Part shown: positions 1 through 10,574 of the stretch, piece after piece
How the letters are laid out: each line of letters starts with the position of its first letter
How positions within the stretch are numbered: position 1 is the first letter of the stretch
Assembly (NCBI GenBank): GCA_030684405.1
Contig: JAUXYA010000032.1
Coordinates: forward strand, 1 to 64,000
Source: Burkholderiales bacterium
GTDB taxonomy: Bacteria; Pseudomonadota; Gammaproteobacteria; Burkholderiales; SG8-41
Reading direction: 5' to 3'
Length of the DNA: 64,000 nucleotides
Notes under the pieces: model-generated
What the model was told of the DNA's origin: nothing
The model's input: only the letters and a program-made list of their open reading frames with translations
Database searches by the model: none
Program-made: the position numbers and the translations under genes

Positions 1-11
1 TGACAAAGATA

Positions 12-100
12 CCGTCATTCCGGACGCGCGTAGCGCGAGCCGGAATCCAGTTTCGCTTCAATACAAAACCCCTGGATTCCTGCTTGCGCAGGAATGACGG
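12..100. repeat. REP-like palindromic intergenic repeat
   Basis: The left end (ccgtcattcc, then ggaatccag at 42-50) is mirrored by ctggattcc at 72-80 and ggaatgacgg at 91-100, so the unit can fold into one long hairpin. Each half also holds a smaller hairpin. It resembles the widespread GTCATTCC...GGAATCCAG repeats of beta- and gammaproteobacteria. No gene lies in 1-364; this repeat and the heptad element after it are all that I see there. Confidence 0.75.
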
Positions 101-230
101 GGGCACAGTCCTCGTGTCACTTACATATGTAATTCTCAATAGCTTTGACTTTTTAACGTGGCAAACCCGCGTGGGGCTTGCGCAAGGCTTTCGTGAACCT
201 TGCAGCCGAGAAGCGCTACTCGCTGCTCAT

Positions 231-364
231 GAGCGGTGAGCGGTGAGCGGTGAGCGGTGAGCGGTGAGCGGTGAGCGGTGAGCGGTGAGCGGTGAGCGAA
301 TGGACCCTGAACCGCGATGCTTGTTCGGTTTTACCGCTTACTGCTTACCATTCACTGTTCACCA

Positions 365-366
<2 letters not shown>
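231..366. repeat. Heptanucleotide tandem array with inverted degenerate arm
   Basis: Nine perfect copies of gagcggt plus a partial copy fill 231-298. After a spacer, 331-366 holds degenerate heptads of the opposite sense (ACCGCTT, ACTGCTT, ACCATTC, ACTGTTC, ACCATTA), so the two arms can pair. The right arm runs into the stop codon of the minus-strand aldo/keto reductase. The same architecture recurs at 1374, 13194, 31661 and 38414. Confidence 0.85.
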
Positions 367-1363
<997 letters not shown>

Positions 1364-1373
1364 GGTGTTCTTC

Positions 1374-1513
1374 GTGAGCGGTGAGCGGTGAGCGGTGAGC
1401 GGTGAGCGGTGAGCGGTGAGCGGTGAGCGGTGAGCGGTGAGCGGTGAGCGGTGAGCGGTGGATTGGATGGCTAGGGCTGCTGACGGTTCACTGCTCACCG
1501 CTTACCCTCATTT
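1374..1513. repeat. Heptanucleotide tandem array with inverted degenerate arm
   Basis: Twelve perfect gtgagcg copies at 1374-1457, a 28-nt spacer, then opposite-sense heptads gttcact, gctcacc, gcttacc, ctcattt at 1486-1513. It fills the whole gap between the FAH-family gene (its TGA stop lies in the right arm) and the aldo/keto reductase start at 1363. Confidence 0.88.
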
Positions 1514-2197
1514 AGCGTAAGTAACCGTCAGATCCCCCACCCCATCAACATGACCTTCCAGCTTGTCGCCGGGCTTGATCGGGCCGACGCCTGCCGGCGT
1601 GCCCGACATGATGATGTCGCCGGGCCGCAACGTGACCAGATGCGACAGATAGGAAATCGTCTCCGGCACGTTCCAGATCAGTTCCGACAGGTCGCCCTTC
1701 TGCTTCACTTCGCCATTGACCTTGAGCCAGATCGCGCCTTTCGCGGGATGGCCGACCATCGCCACGGTTTTCAGTGCGGTGCAGGGCGCGGAATTGTCGA
1801 AGGCCTTGCCCATCTCCCAGGGACGGCCCATTTTTTTTGCTTCCCCCTGCAGGTCGCGGCGGGTCATGTCGAGGCCGACGCCGTAACCAAACACGTGGTC
1901 GAGCGCTTTCTCCACCGGGATGTTGGCGCCGCCCTTGCCGATGGCGACGATCATCTCGATTTCGTGGTGCACGTCCTTGGTCATCTGCGGATAGGGAATC
2001 GTCGCGCCATTGGGCACGATCGCATCGGCCGGCTTCATGAAGAAAAACGGCGGCTCGCGGTCCGGGTCATGGCCCATCTCGCGCGCGTGCTCGGCATAGT
2101 TGCGGCCGACGCAGTAGATGCGCCCGACGGGAAAAGCCTTGCTGCTCTCGACAACGGGGAGCGTGACTACACCGGGGAAATCAATGACATAACTCAT
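1508..2197 (-). CDS. Fumarylacetoacetate hydrolase family protein
   Basis: 229 residues, the usual length for single-domain FAH-fold enzymes (acylpyruvases, decarboxylases/isomerases of meta-cleavage pathways). Seen: RIYCVGRNYAEHAREMG near residue 26, the metal-binding HHEIEM segment around residue 75, and the C-terminal MSGTPAGVGPIKPGD motif. The ATG at 2197 follows AGGAAAAAAC, an adequate ribosome binding site. Its stop codon lies in a heptad repeat. The exact reaction (for example acylpyruvate hydrolysis) cannot be told from sequence alone. Confidence 0.88.
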   Translation of the reverse strand: MSYVIDFPGVVTLPVVESSKAFPVGRIYCVGRNYAEHAREMGHDPDREPPFFFMKPADAIVPNGATIPYPQMTKDVHHEIEMIVAIGKGGANIPVEKALDHVFGYGVGLDMTRRDLQGEAKKMGRPWEMGKAFDNSAPCTALKTVAMVGHPAKGAIWLKVNGEVKQKGDLSELIWNVPETISYLSHLVTLRPGDIIMSGTPAGVGPIKPGDKLEGHVDGVGDLTVTYAK

Positions 2198-2224
2198 TTT
2201 GTTTTTTCCTTGTTGATGAAACTA

Positions 2225-2827
2225 CTAAGTGCGAAGGAGGGAGCTGAGCACGCGCTTCAGCGGGCCGGCAGCCTTGCCGGCATCCGCAGCCGGTGCAAGT
2301 TCGGGGGCATGCTGCACGACGATCCAGAAGCCCTGGGGCATGCGCTGAAACACAACCAGATCAAAACGATCCATGAATTTCGGCAGCCACCAGGCCGGCG
2401 GTTGCTGGATCAGATGTGCGTTGCGGCCGTCGGACAGCAACTTCACTGCGGGTCCGGTGTGCACGGTAAACACGCCGTGGCCGAGGGTGACCCGCTGCAG
2501 ATCATCCAGCACGTTATCGATCAACTCCGGCTCGATGTGCTCCAGCACGTCGATGCAGGCCACAAAGGGTGCGGGTTCGGGCACGGCTGCCCATTCGGCG
2601 CGCGCCGGGTCGTAATGCCGGATCTTCGGCGCATTGGGCATCAATGTGCGCAGTGTTTCGCCCAGACGCCCCTTGCCGGCACCGTAATCGAGCAGTTCCT
2701 CGGGGCGCAGCTGCTCGAGCACCTGGGCCACGATCGGCGCATATTGCACTGAAGCCACGCCGTAATTCGGATTGCGATGCAGTTCCTCCTGCATCCTGCG
2801 GTATTCTTCGGAAATCAGCGTGGTCAT
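2225..2827 (-). CDS. Class I SAM-dependent methyltransferase domain protein
   Basis: 200 residues. The SAM-binding motif I reads LLDYGAGKGRLGETL near residue 45, and CIDVLEHIEPE near residue 88 is a motif-III-like acidic segment. It resembles small methyltransferase-11/23 proteins whose targets are unknown. It lies 27 bp upstream of the FAH-family gene on the same strand, so the two could be co-transcribed. The gap before it (2828-2943) contains a direct repeat of GGTTGGCTCGA but no gene. Confidence 0.75.
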   Translation of the reverse strand: MTTLISEEYRRMQEELHRNPNYGVASVQYAPIVAQVLEQLRPEELLDYGAGKGRLGETLRTLMPNAPKIRHYDPARAEWAAVPEPAPFVACIDVLEHIEPELIDNVLDDLQRVTLGHGVFTVHTGPAVKLLSDGRNAHLIQQPPAWWLPKFMDRFDLVVFQRMPQGFWIVVQHAPELAPAADAGKAAGPLKRVLSSLLRT

Positions 2828-2943
2828 GGGTTGGCTCGAGGGTTGGCTCGATCATTCTGCGCCCGGTCGAGCCGGGCAGGGACATCGGAGTTTAAAGAAC
2901 CCCGGCACCTTGTTCAAATCACGATAATTCCCGCCCCAGGCAC

Positions 2944-3339
2944 TTGGACACCTCCTTCACGCTGACCGCGCTGTTCGCCAGCAGTTTTCTGGCGGCGACC
3001 CTGCTGCCCGGGGGCTCCGAGGTGGTGCTCTTCGCGATGCTGAGACTCGACCCGGAGCAACTGTGGCCGCTGCTCGCGGTGGCCACGCTGGGCAATACGC
3101 TGGGCGGCCTGTCCTCATATCTGATCGGCCGCCTGATCCCGCAGCGCAAGCCCCTCAAAGGGCTGGCCACGGTCCAGCGCTGGGGCAGTCCGGCCCTGCT
3201 GCTGTCCTGGGTGCCGCTGGTCGGCGACCCGCTGTGCGTCGCCGCCGGCTGGCTGCGGCTCAATCCCTGGTGGTCGACGCTGTTCATCGCCATCGGCAAG
3301 TTTGCCCGCTACTGGGTGGTCGCCGTGCTGACTGTGTGA
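2944..3339 (+). CDS. YqaA-family (DedA/SNARE-associated-like) inner-membrane protein
   Basis: 131 residues with the family hallmark FLAATLLPGGSEVVLFAML near the N-terminus, then GNTLGGLSSYLIGRL and WVPLVGDPLCVAAGWLRL. About four membrane segments. It starts at TTG (2944), the only suitable initiation codon that gives the usual family N-terminus. YqaA/DedA proteins act in the inner membrane, with proposed roles in lipid flipping or membrane homeostasis. It faces away from the methyltransferase. Confidence 0.82.
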   Translation: MDTSFTLTALFASSFLAATLLPGGSEVVLFAMLRLDPEQLWPLLAVATLGNTLGGLSSYLIGRLIPQRKPLKGLATVQRWGSPALLLSWVPLVGDPLCVAAGWLRLNPWWSTLFIAIGKFARYWVVAVLTV

Positions 3340-3411
3340 TGCCGGCGTGGCCGCGTTGCGCTAAACTGCTGCTCCTGCGCGCAATACTGCTTTCGCGCGC
3401 TGCGGACTCCC

Positions 3412-3446
3412 GCTCAACATTCATCACTCAGCACTCCGCACTGCTC
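3412..3446 (+). repeat. Short heptad tract against a start codon
   Basis: Five degenerate heptads (GCTCAAC, ATTCATC, ACTCAGC, ACTCCGC, ACTGCTC) end two bases before the ATG of the large oxidase at 3449. No opposite-sense arm is visible nearby, and no Shine-Dalgarno sequence separates the tract from the start. Confidence 0.6.
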
Positions 3447-3448
3447 CC

Positions 3449-6400
3449 ATGACCGCCCGCCTGCGGGAAATCCCCTACAACTACACCTCGTTCTCCGACC
3501 GCGAGATCGTGATTCGCCTGCTCGGCGCCGAACGCTGGGACCTGCTCAACGAACTGCGCGCGCAGCGGCGCACCGGGCGCTCGGCGAAAATGCTCTACGA
3601 GGTGCTCGGTGACATGTGGGTGGTCAAGCGCAATCCGTATATCGAAGACGACCTGCTCGGCAACCGCAAGCGCCGCGCGGCACTGGTCGAAGGCATGCGC
3701 GGCCGCTTGAGCGGCATCGAAGCACGGCGCGATGCCGACGACCAGCGCGTAGCCACGCTGCTGGCCGCCGCCCGCGATGCCGTTGACGGCTTCGAAGCGG
3801 AGTTCGAGGAAACCCTGGCACTGCGCCGGCGCGTGCTCGCCCGGCTGTCCAGGGCAACGCGCCGCGACAATATCCAGTTCGACGGTCTCGCCCGCGTATC
3901 CCATGTCACCGATGCCACCGACTGGCGGGTCGAATACCCCTTCGTGGTCATCAATCCGGACAACGAGGACGAAGCCGCGGATATCGTGCGCGCCTGCATT
4001 GAGCTCGGCCTCACCATCATCCCGCGCGGCGGCGGCACCGGTTACACCGGAGGCGCAATTCCGCTGACGCGGCTGTCGGCGGTGATCAATACCGAAAAAC
4101 TGGACGCCCTGTCGGCGATCGAGCGCATCAGCCTGCCCGGCGTCGCGCAGCCGGTTTCCGTCCTGCGCTGCGGCGCCGGGGTGGTCACGCGACGGGCAAT
4201 GGAAGTCGCGGAAGCTGCAGGCCTGGTCTTCGCCTGCGACCCGACTTCGGCTGACGCTTCCTGCATCGGCGGCAACGTCGCGATGAACGCCGGTGGCAAG
4301 AAGGCCGTGCTCTGGGGCACCGCGCTCGACAACCTCGCCTCCTGGAAAATGGTGACGCCGGATGCGCGCTGGATGCTGGTCGAGCGACTCGACCACAACC
4401 TTGGCAAGATCCACGACATTGCGCTCGCACGCTTCCGCATCACGCGTTACGCGCGCGACGGCAATACCCCGGAGGGTGAACCGCAGATACTCGAAATCCC
4501 GGGAAACACCTTCCGCAAGCGCGGGCTGGGCAAGGACGTCACCGACAAGGTACTCGGGGGACTGCCCGGCATCCAGAAGGAAGGCTGCGACGGCATCATC
4601 ACCCAGGCCACGTTCGTGCTGCACAAGATGCCACCGGCGATTCGCACGGTGTGCCTTGAATTCTTCAGCCCGGTGCGTGAAGCCGTACCCTCGATCGTCG
4701 AGATCAAGCGCTACCTCGATGGCAATCCTGACGCGATACTCGCCGGCCTCGAGCACCTCGATGCGCGCTATGTGAAAGCCGTCGGCTACGCCACCAAGTC
4801 GCGCCGCGCCGGCCGTCCGAAAATGGTGCTGGTCGGCGACATCGTCGGCGACAACGAAGATGCAGTCGCTGCCGCCGCTTCGCAGGTCGTGCGCATCGCC
4901 AATGCCCGCGGCGCCGAAGGTTTCATTGCCGTCTCCGCCGAGTCGCGCAAGACCTTCTGGCTCGATCGCGCGCGTACCGCCGCCATTGCCCGCCACACCA
5001 ATGCCTTCAAGATCAACGAGGACGTGGTGATTCCGCTGGAGCGCCTCGGCGACTATTCCGACGGCATTGAACGCATCAACATCGAACTGTCGATTCGCAA
5101 CAAACTGCGCATCCTCGACGCCGTCGAGGCCGTGATTGCCGGCGAACTGCCGGTCGCCAGCCCGGACCCCGGTGTCTCGGCCGCCGAGCTCATCGGCGAC
5201 CGGCCGGAGCGGGCACGCACCCTGATTGCGACAGCACGCGAACGCTGGCAATGGCTGCTCGACCACATCGACACGCCTTTGGCCGAGTTGCCTGAAACGC
5301 ACGGTAAGTCGTGGGACTTTTACTCATCACTCATCACTCATCGCTCATCACTGTCACTGTCACTGTTCCACTCCTTGCAGGATTACGCCATCCGGGTGTC
5401 GTGGAAGGAAGAAGTCCGCGTTCACCTCGCCGACCTGTTCAGCGGTCGGCCGTTCGCAAAAGTGATGGACGCCGTGGATGCCGCGCACCGCCTGGCGCTG
5501 CGCGGGCGCGTGTTCGTCGCGCTGCACATGCATGCCGGCGACGGCAACGTGCACACCAACATCCCGGTGAACTCCGACAATTACGCGATGCTGCAGGAGG
5601 CCGCCGAAGCAGTCGCGCGCATCATGCGCCTGGCCGAATCGCTGGACGGCGTGATTTCCGGCGAACACGGCATCGGCATCACCAAGCTCGAATTCCTGCC
5701 GCCGGAGCGCATCGCTGCCTTTCAGGCCTACAAGCAGGCGGTTGATCCCGACGGCCATTTCAACAAGGGCAAACTGCTGCGGAACGGAGAAACTGCGGCC
5801 GATCTGAGCAATGCCTACACGCCGAGCTTCTCGCTGCTCGGCGCCGAAAGCCTGATCCTCGAGCATTCCGATGTCGGCGCCATCGCCCATTCAATCAAGG
5901 ATTGCCTGCGCTGCGGCAAATGCAAGCCGGTCTGCGCCACCCATGTGCCGCGTGCCAACCTGCTCTACAGCCCGCGCAACAAGATTCTCGCCACCAGCCT
6001 GCTGATCGAAGCCTTTCTCTACGAAGAACAGACCCGGCGCGGCATTTCACTGGAGCATTTTGACGAATTCAGCGATGTTGCCGACCATTGCACGGTGTGC
6101 CACAAATGTCTGAACCCCTGTCCGGTGGATATTGATTTTGGCGACGTATCAGTCGTAATGCGCAATTTCCTGCGTCAGCGTGGCAAAAAGCGCTTCAACG
6201 TCGGTGCGAAGGCGGCGATGTTTTTCCTCAATGCCACCGATCCGCGCACCATCAACATCACGCGCAAGCTGATGATCGACTGGGGATTCAAGGCCCAGCG
6301 CCTGGCCTACGGCGCGGCCAAGGCGCTGGGCCTCGCCGGGCAGCAGACGCGTCGCCCGCCGGCCACCACGGGCAAACCGCAAATCCGCACTCAAGTCATC

Positions 6401-7309
6401 CACTTCATCAACAAGCCGATGCCCGGCAAGCTGCCGAAGAAGGCGTCACGCGCGCTGCTCGACATCGAGGACGCGCGCATGGTGCCGGTGATCCGCGACC
6501 CGGCGAAAGTCACCGACGATACGGATGCGGTGTTTTATTTCCCCGGCTGCGGTTCGGAACGGCTGTTCAGCCAGGTCGGGCTGGCGACCCAGGCGATGTT
6601 GTTCGACCTTGGCGTGCAGACCGTGCTGCCGCCGGGCTACCTCTGCTGCGGCTATCCGCAGACCGCGGCCGGCGAGGAAGCCAAGGGCCAGGCCATCACC
6701 ACCGCCAACCGCGTGTTGTTTCATCGCGTCGCGCACACGCTGAACTACCTCGACATCAAGACCGTCATCGTGTCCTGCGGCACCTGCATGGACCAGCTGC
6801 AGAAATACGAATTCGAAAAGATCTTCCCCGGCTGCCGCCTGCTCGACATTCACGAATACCTGATGGAGCAGGGCGTGAAACTCGACGGCGTCAGTGGCAC
6901 GCGTTACATGTACCACGATCCCTGCCACACGCCGATGAAAACCCACGCGCCGATGAAAGTGGTCAACACGCTGATGGCTGCGCCGGTGAACCTCAGCGAA
7001 CGCTGCTGCGGCGAATCCGGCACGCTTGCAGTGACACGTCCCGACATCTCAACCCAGGTGCGTTTCCGCAAGGAAGAGGAGATGCGCCGCGGCGCGGCGA
7101 AGCTGCGCGAGTCCGTCGGCGACGGCGCGGTTAAGGTGCTGACCTCCTGCCCGTCCTGCCTGCAGGGACTGGCGCGCTTTGCCGGTGACGCAGACATCGA
7201 GGCGGACTACATCGTCGTCGAAATGGCGCGCCGCCTGCTCGGGCCGCAATGGCTGGAAAACTACGTTGCCAAGGCCAATAGCGGCGGCATCGAACGGGTT
7301 CTGCTTTAG
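3449..7309 (+). CDS. FAD-linked oxidase / Fe-S oxidoreductase fusion (DUF3683)
   Basis: 1286 residues. Order: N-terminal DUF3683 ([18 protein letters not shown]), an FAD-binding PCMH domain ([17 protein letters not shown] near 190-207), the FAD-oxidase C-terminal domain with the [12 protein letters not shown] motif (near 695) and GEHGIGITK, a 4Fe-4S pair ([11 protein letters not shown] near 818, [12 protein letters not shown] near 880), and CCG domains (CCGYPQ near 1064, CCGESG near 1184). It is related to D-lactate/glycolate dehydrogenases with fused GlcD- and GlcF-like parts. It probably oxidises a 2-hydroxy acid and passes electrons to quinone. A heptad/hexamer repeat (5322-5367) is carried in frame near residues 625-640. 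Confidence 0.9.
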   Translation: MTARLREIPYNYTSFSDREIVIRLLGAERWDLLNELRAQRRTGRSAKMLYEVLGDMWVVKRNPYIEDDLLGNRKRRAALVEGMRGRLSGIEARRDADDQRVATLLAAARDAVDGFEAEFEETLALRRRVLARLSRATRRDNIQFDGLARVSHVTDATDWRVEYPFVVINPDNEDEAADIVRACIELGLTIIPRGGGTGYTGGAIPLTRLSAVINTEKLDALSAIERISLPGVAQPVSVLRCGAGVVTRRAMEVAEAAGLVFACDPTSADASCIGGNVAMNAGGKKAVLWGTALDNLASWKMVTPDARWMLVERLDHNLGKIHDIALARFRITRYARDGNTPEGEPQILEIPGNTFRKRGLGKDVTDKVLGGLPGIQKEGCDGIITQATFVLHKMPPAIRTVCLEFFSPVREAVPSIVEIKRYLDGNPDAILAGLEHLDARYVKAVGYATKSRRAGRPKMVLVGDIVGDNEDAVAAAASQVVRIANARGAEGFIAVSAESRKTFWLDRARTAAIARHTNAFKINEDVVIPLERLGDYSDGIERINIELSIRNKLRILDAVEAVIAGELPVASPDPGVSAAELIGDRPERARTLIATARERWQWLLDHIDTPLAELPETHGKSWDFYSSLITHRSSLSLSLFHSLQDYAIRVSWKEEVRVHLADLFSGRPFAKVMDAVDAAHRLALRGRVFVALHMHAGDGNVHTNIPVNSDNYAMLQEAAEAVARIMRLAESLDGVISGEHGIGITKLEFLPPERIAAFQAYKQAVDPDGHFNKGKLLRNGETAADLSNAYTPSFSLLGAESLILEHSDVGAIAHSIKDCLRCGKCKPVCATHVPRANLLYSPRNKILATSLLIEAFLYEEQTRRGISLEHFDEFSDVADHCTVCHKCLNPCPVDIDFGDVSVVMRNFLRQRGKKRFNVGAKAAMFFLNATDPRTINITRKLMIDWGFKAQRLAYGAAKALGLAGQQTRRPPATTGKPQIRTQVIHFINKPMPGKLPKKASRALLDIEDARMVPVIRDPAKVTDDTDAVFYFPGCGSERLFSQVGLATQAMLFDLGVQTVLPPGYLCCGYPQTAAGEEAKGQAITTANRVLFHRVAHTLNYLDIKTVIVSCGTCMDQLQKYEFEKIFPGCRLLDIHEYLMEQGVKLDGVSGTRYMYHDPCHTPMKTHAPMKVVNTLMAAPVNLSERCCGESGTLAVTRPDISTQVRFRKEEEMRRGAAKLRESVGDGAVKVLTSCPSCLQGLARFAGDADIEADYIVVEMARRLLGPQWLENYVAKANSGGIERVLL
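5322..5367 (+). repeat. In-frame heptad/hexamer repeat inside the FAD-linked oxidase
   Basis: Four heptads (ACTCATC three times, then GCTCATC, 5322-5349) are followed by three hexamers (ACTGTC, ACTGTC, ACTGTT, 5350-5367). They are translated as [19 protein letters not shown], a low-complexity Ser/Leu stretch between the conserved GKSWD and [14 protein letters not shown] parts. It belongs to the same sequence class as the intergenic heptad arrays. Confidence 0.8.
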
Positions 7310-7486
7310 AGCGCCTGACCGGATGACACACGTGTGCATTACAGCGGGCCAGGCGCTCTCAATGCGTGCGATTTGGCACAGCCATGATGACGCCATCTGT
7401 CGTGGATCGGCGACATGTGCGGTATTCACTTGCGCACCCGCCTCCCTGCTACGAATAATGCGTACCTCAAACCCGAGGGATACGCA

Positions 7487-9049
7487 ATGGCTACTGTCTT
7501 GAGTGCTATACCGGGACTGCTGAAAATCTCCGATGCCGCAGCGACCGCAGCATTTGTCGCGCAGCTCGGCCCCGCCAGTCCCACACAACGTCAGGCCCAG
7601 CTGCTGACCCAACTGCGCCTGCTCGCTGACACCCGAATCGACGGCAACGAGCGCCTGCGCGTGCTCGAGTCGCTGCGCGACACGCTGCTCGAAACACAGC
7701 ACGCGCGCAGCCGTGAGTACTGGGGCAAGCCGGTGCCCTTCGACAGCGATACGCGGGAGATTTTCGAGCGCAGCGTTGCGCTCTGGCGCGCCTTTGCCGA
7801 CGCCTATGAATCGCTGATCGCCGACATGGCGGAAGCCGCGCCCGATCTCGCCGAACACGCCGAGATCGTCTGCTACCGCGCGCTGCGCATGGCGGGCTTC
7901 GCGATGACCGCGCACAACCGTGCCTACCACGCGGTGCCGGCAGCGCTTTGGGAACAGCTGCACCGGCTCTACGCCTTTGCCGAAAGCGCCGAGGTCACCA
8001 CCACGCCTGTCAGCGAAGGCAGTGGCGCGAGCAACGTCAACCTCGCCTACCTGCAGGTCGTGCTGACGCAACGCGCGAACCCGGACGCGCTGTCGCTGCA
8101 GCAGATGAACACGGTTGACCGCGCGCTGGCGCAATGGGTCGCGCTGACCGGCATTTCGCGCACGCCGCCGGCAGCGAACGCCGACACCGCCCTCGCCATC
8201 GATCTCGACTCGGCAGAAGGCGCGCGACGGCCGAAGAATCTCAAGGATGGCAAGCTGCGTTACCTCGAACTTGAGCAGCTTGGCGAAAAGCTGCGCCAGA
8301 CCGCGATCGGGCTGAAAACGCAAAGCCCGGAAAAACTGGGCCTCGGCCTGATCGGCAGCGCTGAGTGCGAGAAGTTGATGCTCGGCCTGCATTCGCACTG
8401 GATCATGCCGGGCACCGGCCGCATCGATGAGCGCAAGGCGGTGTCTTTCAACGTGCTGGTCTCCGGCACGCTCGCCGCCATGCATTTCAACATCAGCGGC
8501 AAACCCTTCGTGCCGCCCGACGCCGGACTGTCATCGCGCGAGCGCTTCGAGATGGCCGGATTCCAGCGGGTCGACGGCCCCGCCGTCGGCGAGGCCTCGA
8601 TGCGCAGCCGCACGCTGGAAACCTGGACCGTCTCCAACCAGAGCGCCTCCGGCATCCTCGGCCTCTGCCGCAAACCTTCGGATACCACCCGGCTTGCATA
8701 CAACCAGCTGCTCGGCCTGGTCGCCCCCAACGGCAACACCTATCTCGGCTTCGTGCAGCGGCTGTCGGTCGACAGCCAAGGCTCTGCCTGGCTGGGTTTC
8801 CGCCTGCTGCGCGCGAAGGCGATTGCCGTGGCGGTGCGCCCGACGGACAAGGACCTGCCCTACGACCGCGCGCTGCTGCTGAACGCCGCCCCCGGGGGCG
8901 AGCCGCCTTCAATCCTGCTGACTCCCGGCACCTGGCAGGATGGCCGCGTGCTCGACCTGCATCATGACGGCAAGTCGCAGCGCATCCGCCTCATCGGTTT
9001 GCTCGACAGTGGCACCAATTTCGAGCGCGCAAGCTACGCCGCCGCTTGA
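7487..9049 (+). CDS. Hypothetical protein, 520 residues
   Basis: Not recognised. The start at 7487 follows GAGGGA at a good distance; an upstream in-frame ATG at 7415 lacks support. The N-terminal ~170 residues are helix-rich with Arg/Glu pairs. A central part has LESLRDTLLETQHARSREYWGKPVPF. The C-terminal third is beta-rich (SNQSASGILGLCRKP, LIGLLDSGTNFERASYAAA) and looks faintly like a PilZ-type barrel, but I cannot confirm this. No signal peptide or membrane segments. The downstream DUF2817 gene follows within 10 bp, so they form an operon. Confidence 0.7.
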   Translation: MATVLSAIPGLLKISDAAATAAFVAQLGPASPTQRQAQLLTQLRLLADTRIDGNERLRVLESLRDTLLETQHARSREYWGKPVPFDSDTREIFERSVALWRAFADAYESLIADMAEAAPDLAEHAEIVCYRALRMAGFAMTAHNRAYHAVPAALWEQLHRLYAFAESAEVTTTPVSEGSGASNVNLAYLQVVLTQRANPDALSLQQMNTVDRALAQWVALTGISRTPPAANADTALAIDLDSAEGARRPKNLKDGKLRYLELEQLGEKLRQTAIGLKTQSPEKLGLGLIGSAECEKLMLGLHSHWIMPGTGRIDERKAVSFNVLVSGTLAAMHFNISGKPFVPPDAGLSSRERFEMAGFQRVDGPAVGEASMRSRTLETWTVSNQSASGILGLCRKPSDTTRLAYNQLLGLVAPNGNTYLGFVQRLSVDSQGSAWLGFRLLRAKAIAVAVRPTDKDLPYDRALLLNAAPGGEPPSILLTPGTWQDGRVLDLHHDGKSQRIRLIGLLDSGTNFERASYAAA

Positions 9050-9056
9050 GCGGGCC

Positions 9057-10145
9057 TTGCCCCGCGCCAGCGCCGCCGCGGAATTATTTGCACCGGATTA
9101 CGCTGCGGCACGCGAACGCTTCCGCGCAGCGGCCCTGCGCGCCGGTGCTACGCTCGATGCGTTGCCGCTGGCGGCACGCGGACCACGCGACGAAAACCTG
9201 AGTATCGACATCGCCTGGCTCGGCGCGCGACAGCCGCGGCACGCGGTGCTGCAGGTCACCGGGGTGCATGGTGTGGAAGCCTTCGCCGGATCTGCGGCCC
9301 AGCTCGCGCTGTTGGCGGCGCCGCCGCAGCTGCCGGCAGACGGCGCGCTGGTGCTGCTGCACGTACTCAATCCCTACGGCATGGCCTGGCTGCGCCGCGC
9401 CAATGAACACAACGTCGACCTCAACCGCAACTTCCACCTCGACAGCGGCATCTGGACCGGTGCGCCGCCGCTCTACAAGCGCCTCGATGCGCTGCTCAAT
9501 CCCGCATCGCCACCGGCGCGCGATGCCTTCGCCTTGCGCCTCGCCGCGGCAGGACTGCGCCACGGAGTGCATGCCGTACGCCAGGCCATCGCTCACGGCC
9601 AGCACCGCTATCCGCGCGGACTGTTCTACGGCGGCGCCGAATTGCAACCCGGGCCACGCCTGTTCATCGACTGGCTGCAGGCGCAACTCGGAACTGCGGA
9701 GCGGCTGTTCGTGATCGACATGCACACAGGGCTGGGGCCGCAGGGCAAAGACACGCTGATCCTCGAGCCCGGTGTCGGCAGTGCGTCCGTAGCGACACTG
9801 CAGGCCGCACTGCAGCGCCCCCTGACCGGCGGCAGCGCGGCGCCCGCCGCCTACACGGTGCGCGGCAGCCTCGGAGCGGCGCTGCCGCGGCTGTTGCCCG
9901 AGACCCGCATCGAATTCGTGCTCCAGGAAATCGGCACCTGGCCGCCCCTGCGCGTGATCGGCGCGCTGCGCGATGAAAACCGCTGGCACCACTACGGCGA
10001 CGGCAGCATTGATCATCCCGCCAAGCGCTGCCTGCTCGAAGCGCTGTGTCCCGCGGCGTCAGCCTGGCGTGAAGCCGCGGCAACGCTCGGTGCCGGGCTC
10101 GTGCAGCGCGCCGCCGCGTGGCAGTTCGCGGACGCACGCGCATGA
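9057..10145 (+). CDS. DUF2817 family (M14-like zinc peptidase fold) protein
   Basis: About 362 residues. Seen: VTGVHGVEAFAGSAAQ (the His/Glu of an M14-type zinc site), NPYGMAWLRRANEHNVDLNRNF, IDMHTGLGPQGKDTLI and EFVLQEIGTWPP. These match DUF2817, related to succinylglutamate desuccinylase and carboxypeptidase M14, so a hydrolase is likely with unknown substrate. I choose the TTG at 9057, just after the stop of the preceding gene; an in-frame ATG at 8940 would overlap that gene by 110 bp. The last 4 bp overlap the HIT gene. Confidence 0.78.
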   Translation: MPRASAAAELFAPDYAAARERFRAAALRAGATLDALPLAARGPRDENLSIDIAWLGARQPRHAVLQVTGVHGVEAFAGSAAQLALLAAPPQLPADGALVLLHVLNPYGMAWLRRANEHNVDLNRNFHLDSGIWTGAPPLYKRLDALLNPASPPARDAFALRLAAAGLRHGVHAVRQAIAHGQHRYPRGLFYGGAELQPGPRLFIDWLQAQLGTAERLFVIDMHTGLGPQGKDTLILEPGVGSASVATLQAALQRPLTGGSAAPAAYTVRGSLGAALPRLLPETRIEFVLQEIGTWPPLRVIGALRDENRWHHYGDGSIDHPAKRCLLEALCPAASAWREAAATLGAGLVQRAAAWQFADARA

Positions 10146-10564
10146 GCTGCGAACTGTGCCAATCCGCGGGCGGCACCCTGCTGTGGCAGGACAGCCGCTG
10201 CCGCGTAGTCCGCGTTGACGAGCCCGGTTATCCCGGATTCTGCCGCGTGATCTGGAATACGCATGTGAAGGAAATGAGCGACCTTTCCGCCGCCGACCGC
10301 GCCCACTGCATGGCCGTGGTGCTGGGCGTCGAACAGGCCCTGCGCCAGTTGCTGCAGCCGGACAAGATCAACCTCGCCAGCCTCGGCAACATGGTCGCGC
10401 ACCTGCACTGGCATGTGATTCCGCGCTTCGCCGACGACCCGCATTTTCCGCAGCCGATATGGGGCGCGCGCCAGCGCGAAGGCCAAGGTGCACGCCGGGC
10501 GGACCCAGGCGCGCTGCTGGCCGCAATTGCAGCAGAACTTGAAAATCTTAATAAAAACAGGTAG
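10142..10564 (+). CDS. HIT family hydrolase
   Basis: 140 residues. The histidine-triad motif HLHWH occurs in NMVAHLHWHVIPRFADD near residue 90; this is the nucleotide-binding and nucleophile site of HIT nucleotidyl hydrolases. An N-terminal CELCQSAGG Cys pair may bind zinc. The ATG overlaps the stop of the DUF2817 gene (ATGA), indicating translational coupling. The last codons (LENLNKNR) and the stop lie inside the dispersed AT-rich motif. It converges on phoR with only 5 bp between stops. Confidence 0.88.
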   Translation: MSCELCQSAGGTLLWQDSRCRVVRVDEPGYPGFCRVIWNTHVKEMSDLSAADRAHCMAVVLGVEQALRQLLQPDKINLASLGNMVAHLHWHVIPRFADDPHFPQPIWGARQREGQGARRADPGALLAAIAAELENLNKNR

Positions 10565-10574
10565 TTATATCAGG
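10541..10574 (+). repeat. Dispersed AT-rich motif, copy B (over the HIT gene stop)
   Basis: Reads GAAAATCTTAATAAAAACAG then GTAGTTATATCAGG. It supplies the last codons and the TAG stop of the HIT gene, in sense orientation, and reaches the phoR stop from the other side. Matches the other copies at most positions of the AATAAAAACA core and TAGTTATA tail. Confidence 0.65.

Noticed and set aside
1364-1498. Extended aldo/keto reductase N-terminus with TAHRSPL repeats
   Set aside because: The extension is translated heptad repeat. The true start with the family N-terminus is at 1363.
3428-5302. 624-codon open frame antisense to the FAD-linked oxidase
   Set aside because: It is a shadow of high-GC coding DNA; protein composition is random-like and no motif is visible.
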